A stretch of DNA of 58,575 nucleotides from assembly GCA_027014155.1 (NCBI GenBank), contig JALWEG010000002.1:1-58575 (forward strand), in the 5' to 3' direction. This DNA is from Aquificaceae bacterium. Its GTDB lineage: Bacteria; Aquificota; Aquificia; Aquificales; Aquificaceae. Position 1 is the stretch's first letter. Each line of letters begins with the position of its first letter. The position numbers and the translations under genes are program-made. This document shows, in pieces, positions 25,685 through 35,833 of the stretch. The notes under the pieces are model-generated. The model made no database searches and was not told the DNA's origin. It was given only the letters and a program-made list of their open reading frames with translations.

Positions 25685-26482
25685 ATGGAGCTTCTTCAAT
25701 ACGACTTCGTTCAAAGGGGATTGCTGGCCGGGGTGTTGATAGCGCTATCCTCCTCTTTGGTAGGCGTTTTTCTTATCTTGCGAAGGCTCGCCTTCTTAGG
25801 TGCAGGCCTGTCTCACTTCGCCTTCGGAGGCGTGGCTTTGGCCGTCCTGCTGGGTGTGGAACCCTTCCTCTTTTCCGGAATACTCACCCTCGGTGTTGCC
25901 AACCTGATAGAACTCCTGAGGAGGAAAAGGCGCATAGGTGGAGATGTATCCTTAGCCATTGTTTTCTCCGGGGGTGTGGCGCTTGCGGTAGTGCTCTTGA
26001 GCCTGTCGGAGGGTTTTAGAGAGGACGTGTTTTCTTACCTCTTTGGCAACGTGCTGATAGTTTCCCCATACGAACTCTATTTGAGCACAGGGGTATTTTT
26101 AATAACCTGCGCCTTCCTCCTGCTCAACTTTAAAAGTCTGTTGCTGATGAGCTTTAACGAGGAGATGGCAAAGGTCAGGGGCATCAAGGTCATGGTGCTT
26201 AACCACCTCTTCGTCTCCTTGGCCTCTCTGGTGATAATCGTCTCCATAAAGGCGGTGGGAATTATTCTCGCCTCTTCCTTCGCCGTCATTCCGGCCGCGG
26301 CTGGCATAGCGGTGGCCAAGTCCCTGAGGGGCAGTCTGATACTGTCCGCACTCATCTCCGTGCTCTCCACCGTGTCCGGGATACTCATATCCTTGCACTT
26401 TGACCTCGCTCCCGGGGGCAGCATCGTCATGGTGATGATAGCCGCGTTTACCTTGGTGGTGGTTTTCAAGAGGTTGATTTAA
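25685..26482 (+). CDS. znuB: Metal ABC transporter permease (ZnuB type)
   Basis: A 265-residue membrane protein of the ABC-3 family with about eight helices. The segment LGAGLSHFAFGGVALAVLLG and MSFNEEMAKVRGIKV are family hallmarks, and the later ASSFAVIPAAAGIAVAKS is the conserved helix pair. It completes the three-gene transporter. The queA gene starts 11 bases later and may be read from the same transcript. Confidence 0.92.
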   Translation: MELLQYDFVQRGLLAGVLIALSSSLVGVFLILRRLAFLGAGLSHFAFGGVALAVLLGVEPFLFSGILTLGVANLIELLRRKRRIGGDVSLAIVFSGGVALAVVLLSLSEGFREDVFSYLFGNVLIVSPYELYLSTGVFLITCAFLLLNFKSLLLMSFNEEMAKVRGIKVMVLNHLFVSLASLVIIVSIKAVGIILASSFAVIPAAAGIAVAKSLRGSLILSALISVLSTVSGILISLHFDLAPGGSIVMVMIAAFTLVVVFKRLI

Positions 26483-26493
26483 AATCTCCATCT

Positions 26494-27498
26494 ATGCGCA
26501 TAGAGGACTTTGATTATCACCTTCCCAAGGAGTTGATAGCCAAATATCCCACCTTGCCGAGGCACAACGCCCGAATGATGGTTCTGAGAAGAGATTCTCT
26601 CAGCATAGAGCACAACACCTTTATAAATCTACCCGATTACCTTGAGGAGGGTGATTTGCTGGTGTTTAACGACACCAAGGTCATACCCGCCCGTTTGTAC
26701 GGCAAGAAGGCTACGGGTGGTAAGGTAGAGGTAGTCCTGACAGATTTCATAACACCCCGCAGATGGAAGGCCCTCGTGGGTGGCAAAAAAATTAGGGAAG
26801 GATTGGAAATTGAGGTGGCAAAAGGCTTTAGGATAAAAATCCTGAGACATATAAGGGAGAGCAGCTTTGAGGTTGAGCTTCTGACGGACAACCCTTTGGC
26901 CGATATAGACAGATACGGCCACATTCCCATACCCCCTTACCTTGAGAGGGAAGAGGAGGAGATAGACAGGAAGTACTATCAGACCATATTCGCCAAGGAG
27001 GAGGGTGCTGTGGCCTCTCCAACCGCCTCTTTGCACTTTTCAGAGGAGCTGATGGCAAAGCTTGAGGAAAAGGGAGTAAAGACGGCATTTATAACCCTGC
27101 ACGTCTCTTACGGTACCTTTAAACCGGTAAAGGAGAAACTGATACACAAGCATAGGGTTGACGCCGAGTTCGTTAGGGTTCCTCCGGATACGGCGGAGGC
27201 TATAAAGAGGACTAAAGGGGAAGGCAAGAAGGTTATTGCAGTAGGCACGACGGTAGTTCGGGCCTTAGAGACCTCCAAAGGAGAGCCTTACGAAGGCTGG
27301 ACGGAGTTATACATATATCCTCCTTACAGATTCAAGGTGGTCTCCGCTATGATAACCAACTTCCACCTGCCCAAGTCCTCTTTACTCATACTCGTGTCCG
27401 CCTTTGCGGGCAGAGAATTTTTACTGAAAGCTTATCGGGAGGCGGTTGGGAAGAAGTACAGGTTTTACAGCTACGGAGATGGCATGCTCATACTGTAG
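26494..27498 (+). CDS. queA: S-adenosylmethionine:tRNA ribosyltransferase-isomerase
   Basis: A 334-residue enzyme transferring the ribosyl part of S-adenosylmethionine to preQ1-modified tRNA to give epoxyqueuosine. The sequence has DFDYHLPKELIAKYP at the start, NDTKVIPARLYGKK, the GRYGHIPIPPYL-like region and SPTASLHFSEEL, and TNFHLPKSSLLILVSAFAG at the end, all typical. Length is standard. Its substrate SAM is made by mat in this window. Confidence 0.96.
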   Translation: MRIEDFDYHLPKELIAKYPTLPRHNARMMVLRRDSLSIEHNTFINLPDYLEEGDLLVFNDTKVIPARLYGKKATGGKVEVVLTDFITPRRWKALVGGKKIREGLEIEVAKGFRIKILRHIRESSFEVELLTDNPLADIDRYGHIPIPPYLEREEEEIDRKYYQTIFAKEEGAVASPTASLHFSEELMAKLEEKGVKTAFITLHVSYGTFKPVKEKLIHKHRVDAEFVRVPPDTAEAIKRTKGEGKKVIAVGTTVVRALETSKGEPYEGWTELYIYPPYRFKVVSAMITNFHLPKSSLLILVSAFAGREFLLKAYREAVGKKYRFYSYGDGMLIL

Positions 27499-27549
27499 CA
27501 ATTTGGTTTATAATATCAGGCTTGTGCCTAAACCCGGAGGTGTATGAGT

Positions 27550-27759
27550 ATGGCGGCTTGTCAGATATGCGGAAAGAGGAAGGTTCACGGAAGAAGGGTC
27601 ACCTTCTCTGCCGAAAGAAACCCGCGACTCTTCAAACCAAACGTTCACAAGATGAGGGTAAGGCTTCCCGACGGAAGCGTTAAAAGGATTTACGTCTGTA
27701 CCAAGTGTCTCAAAGCGGGCAAGGTTGTCAAAGCGGCAAGGGTTCCGAAAGAGCAATAA
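27550..27759 (+). CDS. rpmB: 50S ribosomal protein L28
   Basis: A 69-residue protein, MAACQICGKRKVHGRRVTFS... with CQIC and CTKC pairs that form the zinc-binding version of L28. GGAGGTG at 27536-27542 is too close to the ATG at 27544 and well placed for the ATG at 27550, which also matches the family's usual start. The stop codon is followed directly by the aroC ATG. Confidence 0.94.
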   Translation: MAACQICGKRKVHGRRVTFSAERNPRLFKPNVHKMRVRLPDGSVKRIYVCTKCLKAGKVVKAARVPKEQ

Positions 27760-28932
27760 ATGTCCCTCGTGGCATTAAGGTTCTTAACCTCTGGTGAGTC
27801 TCACGGCAGGGGACTGACCGCTATTCTGGAGGGTCTGCCGGCCAATCTCAGTATATCCTCGGAGTATATAAATCGGGAGCTTTCAAGGAGACAGAGAGGC
27901 TACGGCAGGGGAGGCAGAATGAAGATAGAGAAGGACAGGGTCCAGTTTCTGTCCGGTGTCAGGTTCGGCAAAACCCTCGGTTCTCCCATAACCTTATGGA
28001 TAGAGAACAGGGACTGGAAGAACTGGGAAGATAAGATGGCCTACGAGGGTCAGCCCGGAAGCTCCGTAGTTCCCTTCAAGAGACCCCGTCCCGGGCATGC
28101 AGACCTATCCGGAGGACTTAAATACAACCAGAGAGACCTGAGGAATATCCTTGAGAGAGCATCTGCCAGAGAAACGGCGGCAAGGGTGGCCGTTGGAGCT
28201 ATATGCAAGAGGTTCCTTGAGGAGTTCGGTATAAGGGTGGGAAGCTACGTTCTGGGGATAGGCGGAGTGTATCCCGAGATAAGGGAGGGAGAGCTTCTCA
28301 AGAGGCACATTCTTGCCGAAGCATCGGAGCTTAGATTTCCCAATCCGTCGGAAGACGAAAGGCTCAAAGAGGTCATAGACGAGGCTATAGAGAAGGGCGA
28401 GAGCCTGGGAGGTGTCTTTGAGGTGTTCGCCGTAGGCGTCCCCCCCGGACTGGGAAGCCACGCTCAATGGGACAGGAGGATAGATGGAAGGATAGCTCAA
28501 GCCATGATGAGCATACAGGCCATGAAGGGGGTGGAGATAGGAATGGGGTTTGAGGCCGCAGACAGACCAGGCTCGCAGGTTCACGACGAGATAGGTTGGT
28601 CTAAAGGGAAGGGATTCTACAGGTTCTCCAACAATCTGGGCGGGACAGAGGGAGGAATAACCAACGGAATGCCTATTCTGGTCAGGGTCGCCATGAAGCC
28701 GATTCCCACTCTGCGCAATCCCTTGAGAAGCGTTGATATAGATACAAAGGAGGAGATAAAGGCCGGTAAAGAAAGAACGGACATAACCGCGGTACCGGCG
28801 GCTTCCGTAGTGGGAGAGGCGATGTTGGCCATAGTTCTCGCAGACGCTCTACTGGAGAAGCTGGGTGGAGACTTTATGGAAGAGCTAAAGGACAGATACG
28901 GGCTCTACCTTAAACACCTCAAGGATTTCTGA
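27760..28932 (+). CDS. aroC: Chorismate synthase
   Basis: A 390-residue FMN-dependent enzyme, last step of the shikimate pathway. Features: FLTSGESHGRGLTAILEGLP, RRQRGYGRGGRMKIEKD, the RPGHADLSGGLKY segment and RASARETAARVAVGA; all are chorismate synthase signatures. The ATG follows the rpmB stop with no gap, so translation is probably coupled. It converges on rpoN with a 14-base overlap. Confidence 0.97.
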   Translation: MSLVALRFLTSGESHGRGLTAILEGLPANLSISSEYINRELSRRQRGYGRGGRMKIEKDRVQFLSGVRFGKTLGSPITLWIENRDWKNWEDKMAYEGQPGSSVVPFKRPRPGHADLSGGLKYNQRDLRNILERASARETAARVAVGAICKRFLEEFGIRVGSYVLGIGGVYPEIREGELLKRHILAEASELRFPNPSEDERLKEVIDEAIEKGESLGGVFEVFAVGVPPGLGSHAQWDRRIDGRIAQAMMSIQAMKGVEIGMGFEAADRPGSQVHDEIGWSKGKGFYRFSNNLGGTEGGITNGMPILVRVAMKPIPTLRNPLRSVDIDTKEEIKAGKERTDITAVPAASVVGEAMLAIVLADALLEKLGGDFMEELKDRYGLYLKHLKDF

Positions 28933-30124
28933 GCTTCCTCTTCCTTGAAGAGGGTATCCCGAGCAAATCCCTGTATTTGGCAACCGTCCTTCTGGCTACG
29001 TCGTAGCCTTTGTTCTTGAGCACCTTAGCTATCTCGTCATCGCTGAGGGGTTTCCTCTTGTCCTCGTTCTCTATGAGGCTCTTTATCTCCTTCATTAGCT
29101 CCTCTTGAGATATTCCGCCCGCCGTCTCCCTGACGAAGAAGAACCTGAGGGGATAGGTTCCTTGAGGTGTCTTTACGTACTTAGAGTTTATTAGGCGGCT
29201 CACGGTGGACTCGCTCACTCCCAGCTCTTGAGCCACGTCCTTCACCAAGAGTGTTTTTAGAGAACCCTCGCCTAAGAGAAAGTCCCTCTGAACCTCTATT
29301 ACCTTGAGGATTATGCGCCTGAGGTTGTCCCTGCGAAGCTTGATAATCTGCCTGTAGGTGTAAACCCTCTCCAGCATGTCCCTCAGGAAGCTCTTGGTTT
29401 CCCCCTTAGACCTTCTGTAAAGCTCAAGGTAGTGTTCGTTCAATTGAAGCTCTATAAACTCATCGTTTATGTAGGGAATCAGCTCACCGTTGTCCACCTC
29501 TATGACGGCGTCCACTTTGCCCACGGCGTAATCGGCCGACTGAGGCAATATGGGAGACAGCCTTATGTGAGATAGCTCCCTCTTTATCTCCTCACTCAGG
29601 CTTCCCGACCTTATGGCTTCCAGAATCTCCCTGCGCTTATCTTTGTCGTCCGGATACAGCTCCTCCAGCTGTATGCATATAAACTCCTCTAAATCCCTTG
29701 AGGCTACTCCCAAAGGCTCAAGCCTCGCTACGAACTCTCTAAGGTCCTCAACGTAGTCTGGGGAGACACCGAACTTCTGCGCTATGGAAGCGGTATCGCC
29801 AACGAAAAAGCCCCTCTCATCGGTAGAAGAGATAATCTCCGTGGCGATTTCCAAATCCAAGCCCTCCAGCTCTGTCCTGACGCTCTCCTTTATCTCCTCG
29901 TAAGGGGACTTGGTGTAGGCGACCTGGTAGCTCGGCCTATCGTCCCCGAAGCTGACACCCTGCGGATACCTGAACTCAACCCCGCTTAGGAAGGGGTTAG
30001 CCAAGGACTCTTCCCGCAATAGGTTCTCAAACTCCAGAGAGGAGTAGAGCAACACCTCAACCTGATTTTTCAGAAGCAGATTCAGGTTAAGCTTTAGACG
30101 AAGCTCAAGATTCTGGTTCAGCAT
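28919..30124 (-). CDS. rpoN: RNA polymerase sigma-54 factor
   Basis: A 401-residue sigma-54. The N-terminal Gln/Leu-rich region I (LNQNLELRLKLNLNLLLKNQ) is followed by the core-binding region, a helix-turn-helix around 300 (VAQELGVSESTVSRLINSKYV) and the RpoN box ARRTVAKYRDLLG near the C-terminus. It needs AAA+ activators for promoter opening; none is encoded in this window. It is the last gene after ccsA and proA, overlapping proA by seven bases. Confidence 0.95.
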   Translation of the reverse strand: MLNQNLELRLKLNLNLLLKNQVEVLLYSSLEFENLLREESLANPFLSGVEFRYPQGVSFGDDRPSYQVAYTKSPYEEIKESVRTELEGLDLEIATEIISSTDERGFFVGDTASIAQKFGVSPDYVEDLREFVARLEPLGVASRDLEEFICIQLEELYPDDKDKRREILEAIRSGSLSEEIKRELSHIRLSPILPQSADYAVGKVDAVIEVDNGELIPYINDEFIELQLNEHYLELYRRSKGETKSFLRDMLERVYTYRQIIKLRRDNLRRIILKVIEVQRDFLLGEGSLKTLLVKDVAQELGVSESTVSRLINSKYVKTPQGTYPLRFFFVRETAGGISQEELMKEIKSLIENEDKRKPLSDDEIAKVLKNKGYDVARRTVAKYRDLLGIPSSRKRKLRNP

Positions 30125-31458
30125 AAACCGAGCTCTTTCTTAAACTCTTCTGGAACTCCGAAGTTGTCTCTGAACTGCCCTTCCCCAAGTATTATGAACT
30201 TCTGAACGGTAAGCTCCTCTAAGGCCATAGGTCCCCTTGCGTGTATCTTATCGGTGGATATTCCCATCTCGGCACCGAGCCCGAACTCGTTGCCGTCCGT
30301 ATATCTGGTTGATGCGTTAACGTAAACCGCGGCCGAGTCCACCTCCCTCAAGAACCTCATAGCCTTGGAGTAGTTCTCGGTCAGTATAGAGTCCGAGTGC
30401 TTTGAGCCGTATCTATCTATAAAGTCCATGGCCTCCTCTAAGCTGCCTACGACCTTCACGGCCAAAATCAGGTCTAAGAACTCTTCGTAGTAGTCCTCCT
30501 CCGTGGCGAGCTTCGCATTAACGAAGGAGAGCTTCTCGTCCTCCCTTATCACTCTTAGGCTCTCCTCATCGCATCTGAGTTCTACACCCGCCCTTCCCAG
30601 GAAGTAGGCCATCTTGGGAAAGAACTCCTGGAGAACCTTCCTGTGGATTATCAAGTTCTCTATGGCGTTGCACACGGAGGGTCTCTGAACCTTGGCGTTG
30701 TACACGATGTCATAGGCCTTATCTAAATCCGCCTCTTCATCAACGTATACGCTGCAGACACCCTTGTAGTGCTTGATTACCGGAACCCTTGAGTTTTCTG
30801 CCACGGCCCTTATGAGGCTCTCTCCTCCCCTTGGTATGGCCACATCTATCTTGCCTTCCATCTTGAGAAGCTCCCACACTATCTCCCGCTCGGTTCTGTC
30901 TATGAACTGGATAGCCTCCTGGGGAAATCCTACCTGCTCCGAGGCCTCTCTGAGGAGAGAGACCAAAACTCTGTTGGAGTTCACCGCCTCCTTGCCACCC
31001 CTGAGGACTATCGCGTTGGAGGACTTCATGCACAGAGCCGCCGCCTCAACGGTTACGTTGGGTCTGGACTCGTATATTATCAGGATAGTCCCGAGGGGAA
31101 CCCTCATTCTACCTACTTTAAGTCCGTTGGGAAGGTTCCACACCTTGACGATTTCCCCCACAGGGTCGGGTAGGGAAGCCACGTCCTTTAAAACCTTTAT
31201 CATCCCGTCTATGCGCTTGTCGTTGAGCAGGAGCCTGTCTATCAAGGCCGGTCTTAGCTTGTTCTCCTTTGCGAACTCTATATCCTTCTGATTTTCTTCC
31301 TTTATAAAGGAGCGGCGTGCGTCAAGAAGCTCGGCGGCTCTGAGCAGGGCGGCGTTTTTTACCTCCGTCCTCAGGGAGCTAAGCTCCCTCAAAACGCTCC
31401 TTGCGGAGCCTACCTTACCTTCTATGTAATCCTTTAGCTCCTGCACCCGCTCACCCAT
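30118..31458 (-). CDS. proA: Gamma-glutamyl phosphate reductase
   Basis: A 446-residue NADPH-dependent enzyme reducing gamma-glutamyl phosphate for proline synthesis. Typical segments are ALCMKSSNAIVLRGGKEA, VIKHYKGVCSVYVD, the catalytic cysteine in QRPSVCNAIENL and GLGAEMGISTDKIHARGPM. It starts directly after the ccsA stop. Slightly longer than the family average by about 20-25 residues at the N-terminus. Confidence 0.95.
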   Translation of the reverse strand: MGERVQELKDYIEGKVGSARSVLRELSSLRTEVKNAALLRAAELLDARRSFIKEENQKDIEFAKENKLRPALIDRLLLNDKRIDGMIKVLKDVASLPDPVGEIVKVWNLPNGLKVGRMRVPLGTILIIYESRPNVTVEAAALCMKSSNAIVLRGGKEAVNSNRVLVSLLREASEQVGFPQEAIQFIDRTEREIVWELLKMEGKIDVAIPRGGESLIRAVAENSRVPVIKHYKGVCSVYVDEEADLDKAYDIVYNAKVQRPSVCNAIENLIIHRKVLQEFFPKMAYFLGRAGVELRCDEESLRVIREDEKLSFVNAKLATEEDYYEEFLDLILAVKVVGSLEEAMDFIDRYGSKHSDSILTENYSKAMRFLREVDSAAVYVNASTRYTDGNEFGLGAEMGISTDKIHARGPMALEELTVQKFIILGEGQFRDNFGVPEEFKKELGLC

Positions 31459-32757
31459 TTATATCCCCATGTCTTTAGCCTGTTCGTCGGTCAAGACCCT
31501 GTCCTCTTTGCTCTCCTCGGTCAAAGAACCGCACTTGTCCATAAGCTCCTTCAGCCTTACGGGTGCCTCCGTCAGGGGAAGGCTTGAGTCGTAGATTTCC
31601 CCTTTAACGCCGCACTCTTTAAAGGCCTCGTAGAGCATCTTAAGTCCCTTTTCCGCCTCGGGGCCGTTTCTCCTGACCACCCATATCCAATCGGGGTCAA
31701 GCTTGCCCTCCTTCTTCAGGTCCCTTATGGCGTTGGCAACGCCCTCTCCGAGGGTGACGTCTATCCTCGTGTTGTTGGCCGTCCCGCCGCAGACCAAAAC
31801 GCCCTTTATCCCGGGCTTGGAGAGTATTATCCTCGTAATCCTGTACATCTTCTCGGCCGGCGGGTTTCCGCCTATATCGGTGAAGTTGGCCGGCTTCATT
31901 CCTATGGCGTAGGTGGTTTCTATGGTGACCGTGGAGCCACCACCACCGAAGGTCATCATGGCGATGTTGCCGTCCATTTCTACGTAAGAGCCGGCCTTTC
32001 CCCTGTGGTCGTCCTTGTCTATCTCCGCGGCGGCTATCTCCCTCTCGGTAGGCGGTCTCTTGAGCGCGGTCCTGACGCCGTAAACCTTAGCCGGAGGAAC
32101 GGAGGCGTCGTCGTCTATCTTTACCACCGCATCTAAGGCGAGAACCCTGAGCTTGCCCCCCTTATCCACTATGGCAAGGGGATTGACCTCAAGGAGCCTC
32201 GCCTCGGACTCCCAGAACGCCCTGTACATGTTGGCTATGACCTCGGACAGCTGCCTTAGAGCACCCATATACTCGTGGGGATAGCCCAGCTCTATGAGGT
32301 AATTTCTTACCATGTGGGGATAGAGTCCCTTCATGGGATTTATGGGATATATGCCTATCTTCTCGGGGGGAACCTCCTCTATGTCAACCCCTCCCTCAAG
32401 GCTAAGGGTTAGAACGGGAGAACGGGTTTCGGTGGAGTAGGTTATGGAAGCGTAAATCTCTTTGAGTATGTTTGCCTTTTCAACAACCAGAACGCCTACG
32501 GGCATCTCACCGTAGACGGGATACTCAAGGAGCGTATTTATCTCCTCTATGGCCTCTTCCGGACTGGAACAGAGCTTTACGGCTCCGGCCTTACCTCTCT
32601 TTCCTACCAAAACCTGCGACTTTACAACGCACTCTCCCAGCTGGTTTACGAAGTTTTCCACTTCCTCGTTCACGTGGTCAACGAACATGAATCTCGTGGT
32701 GGGAACCCCGTACTTCTTAAATATCTTTTCGTAAACCTCGTATTCGTATAAATCCAT
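31459..32757 (-). CDS. ccsA: Citryl-CoA synthetase large subunit / ATP-citrate lyase N-terminal homologue
   Basis: A 432-residue ATP-grasp protein. It resembles the ATP-citrate lyase N-terminal half (VLVGKRGKAGAVKLC, LEVNPLAIVDKGG, GGGGSTVTIETTYAIG, FTDIGGNPPAEKMYRI) more than ordinary succinyl-CoA synthetase beta. In Hydrogenobacter and Aquifex this is CcsA, which with CcsB makes citryl-CoA for citrate cleavage in the reductive TCA cycle. CcsB is not in this window. A GGAGGAAGGAG ribosome site precedes the ATG. SucC is the alternative; I favour CcsA. Confidence 0.85.
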   Translation of the reverse strand: MDLYEYEVYEKIFKKYGVPTTRFMFVDHVNEEVENFVNQLGECVVKSQVLVGKRGKAGAVKLCSSPEEAIEEINTLLEYPVYGEMPVGVLVVEKANILKEIYASITYSTETRSPVLTLSLEGGVDIEEVPPEKIGIYPINPMKGLYPHMVRNYLIELGYPHEYMGALRQLSEVIANMYRAFWESEARLLEVNPLAIVDKGGKLRVLALDAVVKIDDDASVPPAKVYGVRTALKRPPTEREIAAAEIDKDDHRGKAGSYVEMDGNIAMMTFGGGGSTVTIETTYAIGMKPANFTDIGGNPPAEKMYRITRIILSKPGIKGVLVCGGTANNTRIDVTLGEGVANAIRDLKKEGKLDPDWIWVVRRNGPEAEKGLKMLYEAFKECGVKGEIYDSSLPLTEAPVRLKELMDKCGSLTEESKEDRVLTDEQAKDMGI

Positions 32758-32789
32758 TCTCCTTCCTCCAACGCTGATTTGAGAGAACT

Positions 32790-32795
32790 ATTATA
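32790..32795 (-). promoter_or_regulatory. Putative -10 hexamer for ccsA-proA-rpoN
   Basis: TATAAT on the minus strand, 32 bases before the ccsA ATG and abutting the gap stop codon. The region at the -35 distance reads TTATGG, a weak match, so the promoter is tentative. Read-through from gap is also possible. Confidence 0.35.
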
Positions 32796-33863
<1,068 letters not shown>

Positions 33864-33907
33864 TTAATCGGGATAGGTTATAATTTTCTCAAATACAGGA
33901 GGATAAA

Positions 33908-34252
33908 ATGAAAAAATCTAACACCTTTGATATCCGCGTCCTTGAGGAGCTGGCAAACCTTGAGAGCTTCATAGTCAAAAAGCCCATCAACACCCCGGAG
34001 TTCTGGTCTGAGTGGCAAGAGAAGTTCGGTAGAGCTTACATGTCAAGGGTGGCTCTCAGGAAGGTCATAAAGATTAGCAAGGTGGACTACGAGGACTACA
34101 GGAAGGCCAAGATTCTCTTGGAGACCTACGACGAGATTGTAAAGTACCTTGAGTACATAAAGGTGGTCGCTTTAAACGCCAAGGGGATACACCCCGGAGG
34201 CATGTCAAACATGGAGTTCCTTGATGAAGACGACCTTGATATGGACTTCTAA
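33908..34252 (+). CDS. Conserved-looking small orphan protein
   Basis: A 114-residue cytoplasmic protein, mostly helical, with an acidic tail (NMEFLDEDDLDMDF). I do not recognise it. An AGGAGG lies upstream of the ATG. It is the first of four genes on the plus strand (thioredoxin-like, HIT and ABC ATPase follow), 13 bases from the next. Confidence 0.65.
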   Translation: MKKSNTFDIRVLEELANLESFIVKKPINTPEFWSEWQEKFGRAYMSRVALRKVIKISKVDYEDYRKAKILLETYDEIVKYLEYIKVVALNAKGIHPGGMSNMEFLDEDDLDMDF

Positions 34253-34265
34253 GGGAGGTGCCTAA

Positions 34266-34598
34266 ATGCTGGAAGGTTTTGAAGAGATTAACGATAAAGA
34301 CTTTTACCAGAAGGTCATGGCCTCTGAAGCACCTACGGTCGTCCTATTCGTTGACCCCAACTCTTCTGAGAATGAGAAGTTCGTGCAGCTGCTCAAACCT
34401 TACATGGAGCAGTACTCGGACAAGATTCGCTTCTTCTTCATGGACGTGACCAAGAACACCTCCTTTGAGGACTTCGGTATATTCAACTTCCCGTCCGCCA
34501 TGTACTTCAGAGATACCATGGAGCTGGATAGGCACGACTTCGTTCCCACACCGGAGATGGTGGAGCAGGCCATAAAGAGGCTTCTGAGGATGTTATAA
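34266..34598 (+). CDS. Thioredoxin-fold protein without the CxxC motif
   Basis: A 110-residue protein that follows the thioredoxin pattern: PTVVLFVDPNSSENEKFVQLLKPYMEQY, IRFFFMDVTKN and the cis-Pro segment FNFPSAMYF. At the position of the CxxC site it has SSEN, and the protein has no cysteine at all, so it cannot be a redox enzyme. It may be a binding or chaperone-like thioredoxin fold. GGGAGGTG precedes its ATG; the next gene starts one base later. Confidence 0.75.
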   Translation: MLEGFEEINDKDFYQKVMASEAPTVVLFVDPNSSENEKFVQLLKPYMEQYSDKIRFFFMDVTKNTSFEDFGIFNFPSAMYFRDTMELDRHDFVPTPEMVEQAIKRLLRML

Positions 34599-34599
34599 G

Positions 34600-35094
34600 A
34601 TGCATATACTCTGGGCTCCCTGGAGAAGCCACTACGTTGAGAACGTTGACAACATAGAGGGCTGTTTCCTCTGTCATGCTATAAACCAGCCTCCGGACAG
34701 ATGGAAGGAGGTGCTGGTTCTCTACAAGGGCGAAGGGAGCTTCATAATCCTGAATAAGTACCCATACAACTCGGGACACCTGATGGTGGTTCCCCTTGAG
34801 CACACCGGGGATTTCCTCAGTCTTGGGGACGATGTGTTGGCGGACATGAACCGTCTCCTGAAGCTGTCCCTGCGCGCCTTGACTAAGGCCTTCAAGCCTC
34901 ACGGTTTTAACGTGGGTTATAACTTCGGAAGACCCGCGGGAGCCGGGCTTGAGACCCATCTGCACATGCACGTGGTTCCCCGCTGGAACGGGGATACCAA
35001 CTTCATGCCGGTTATAGGAAAGACCAAAGTGGTATCCCAGAGCTTAGGAGAGACCTACGACAGGCTAAAGAAAGCCATAGATGAGCTTACTTGA
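34600..35094 (+). CDS. HIT-family nucleotide hydrolase/phosphorylase
   Basis: A 164-residue HIT protein with the histidine triad HLHMHVVPRW (His120, 122, 124) and an N-terminal LWAPWRSHYV..., typical of the Ap4A-phosphorylase-like branch. CFLC and the two cysteines could bind zinc with nearby residues, as in some relatives. It acts on dinucleoside polyphosphates or adenylated compounds; the exact substrate is not shown. It overlaps the ABC ATPase gene by 14 bases. Confidence 0.9.
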   Translation: MHILWAPWRSHYVENVDNIEGCFLCHAINQPPDRWKEVLVLYKGEGSFIILNKYPYNSGHLMVVPLEHTGDFLSLGDDVLADMNRLLKLSLRALTKAFKPHGFNVGYNFGRPAGAGLETHLHMHVVPRWNGDTNFMPVIGKTKVVSQSLGETYDRLKKAIDELT

Positions 35095-35833
35095 GATAAA
35101 CGACCTCAGCCTTTGGTATGGAGATAAACGCGTTCTGTACGATGTTTCCTTCACCCTTGAGGAGGGTGAGGTTCTATGCATAGTGGGGGAGTCGGGCTCG
35201 GGTAAGTCCTCTATACTTTACGCCACAATCGGACTGCTACCCTCCAACGCAAGGTTAAGGGGAAGCATAAGGTTCAAGGGGGTAGAGCTTTTAGAGCTAC
35301 CGGAATCCCGCAAGAGGAAAATCAGAGGCAGGGATATGGGTATGGTGTTTCAAGAACCCTCCACCTACCTTGACCCCCTCTTTACTGCAGGAGCTCAGAT
35401 AGAGGAGGCTTACAGAGCACACTTTCCCAAAGCCCAAGATGCGAGACAGAGAGCGTTGGAAGCGGCGAGACTTGTGGGCATTCCCAAGGCTGAGGAGAAG
35501 CTGAAGATGTATCCCCATCAGCTTTCGGGCGGACTAAAGCAGAGGGTATGTATAGCCGCGGCCCTCGTTTGCGAACCCGCTCTGCTCCTTGCGGACGAGC
35601 CTACCACTGCCCTTGATGTCTCCGTACAAAAGAGAATCCTATCCCTGTTCAGGCGGATAAGGGATATGGGCAAGAGTATCCTGCTGGTGACCCACGACTT
35701 TGGCGTGGTGGCGGAAGTGGCGGACAGGGTCGTGGTCCTGAAAGAGGGTAAAGTGGTAGAGAGCGGCGACGTTTATGAGATTTTTGACAGTCCCAAGGAG
35801 GATTACACCAAGCTTCTGCTTTCGGCTATATGA
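35081..35833 (+). CDS. Peptide/nickel-type ABC transporter ATP-binding protein
   Basis: A 250-residue ATPase of the DppD/OppD type: Walker A GESGSGKSSIL, the Q-loop MVFQEPSTYLDPLF, signature LSGGLKQRV, Walker B LLLADEPTTALD and the switch His in VTHDFG. The usual C-terminal oligopeptide extension with a cysteine cluster is missing, so it is shorter than typical DppD (about 320). No permease or binding protein lies nearby. Confidence 0.85.
   Translation: MSLLEINDLSLWYGDKRVLYDVSFTLEEGEVLCIVGESGSGKSSILYATIGLLPSNARLRGSIRFKGVELLELPESRKRKIRGRDMGMVFQEPSTYLDPLFTAGAQIEEAYRAHFPKAQDARQRALEAARLVGIPKAEEKLKMYPHQLSGGLKQRVCIAAALVCEPALLLADEPTTALDVSVQKRILSLFRRIRDMGKSILLVTHDFGVVAEVADRVVVLKEGKVVESGDVYEIFDSPKEDYTKLLLSAI

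Noticed and set aside
31459-32757. Plain succinyl-CoA synthetase beta subunit
   Set aside because: The segments match the ATP-citrate lyase/citryl-CoA synthetase branch better, and the host appears to use the reductive TCA cycle; kept only as an alternative.
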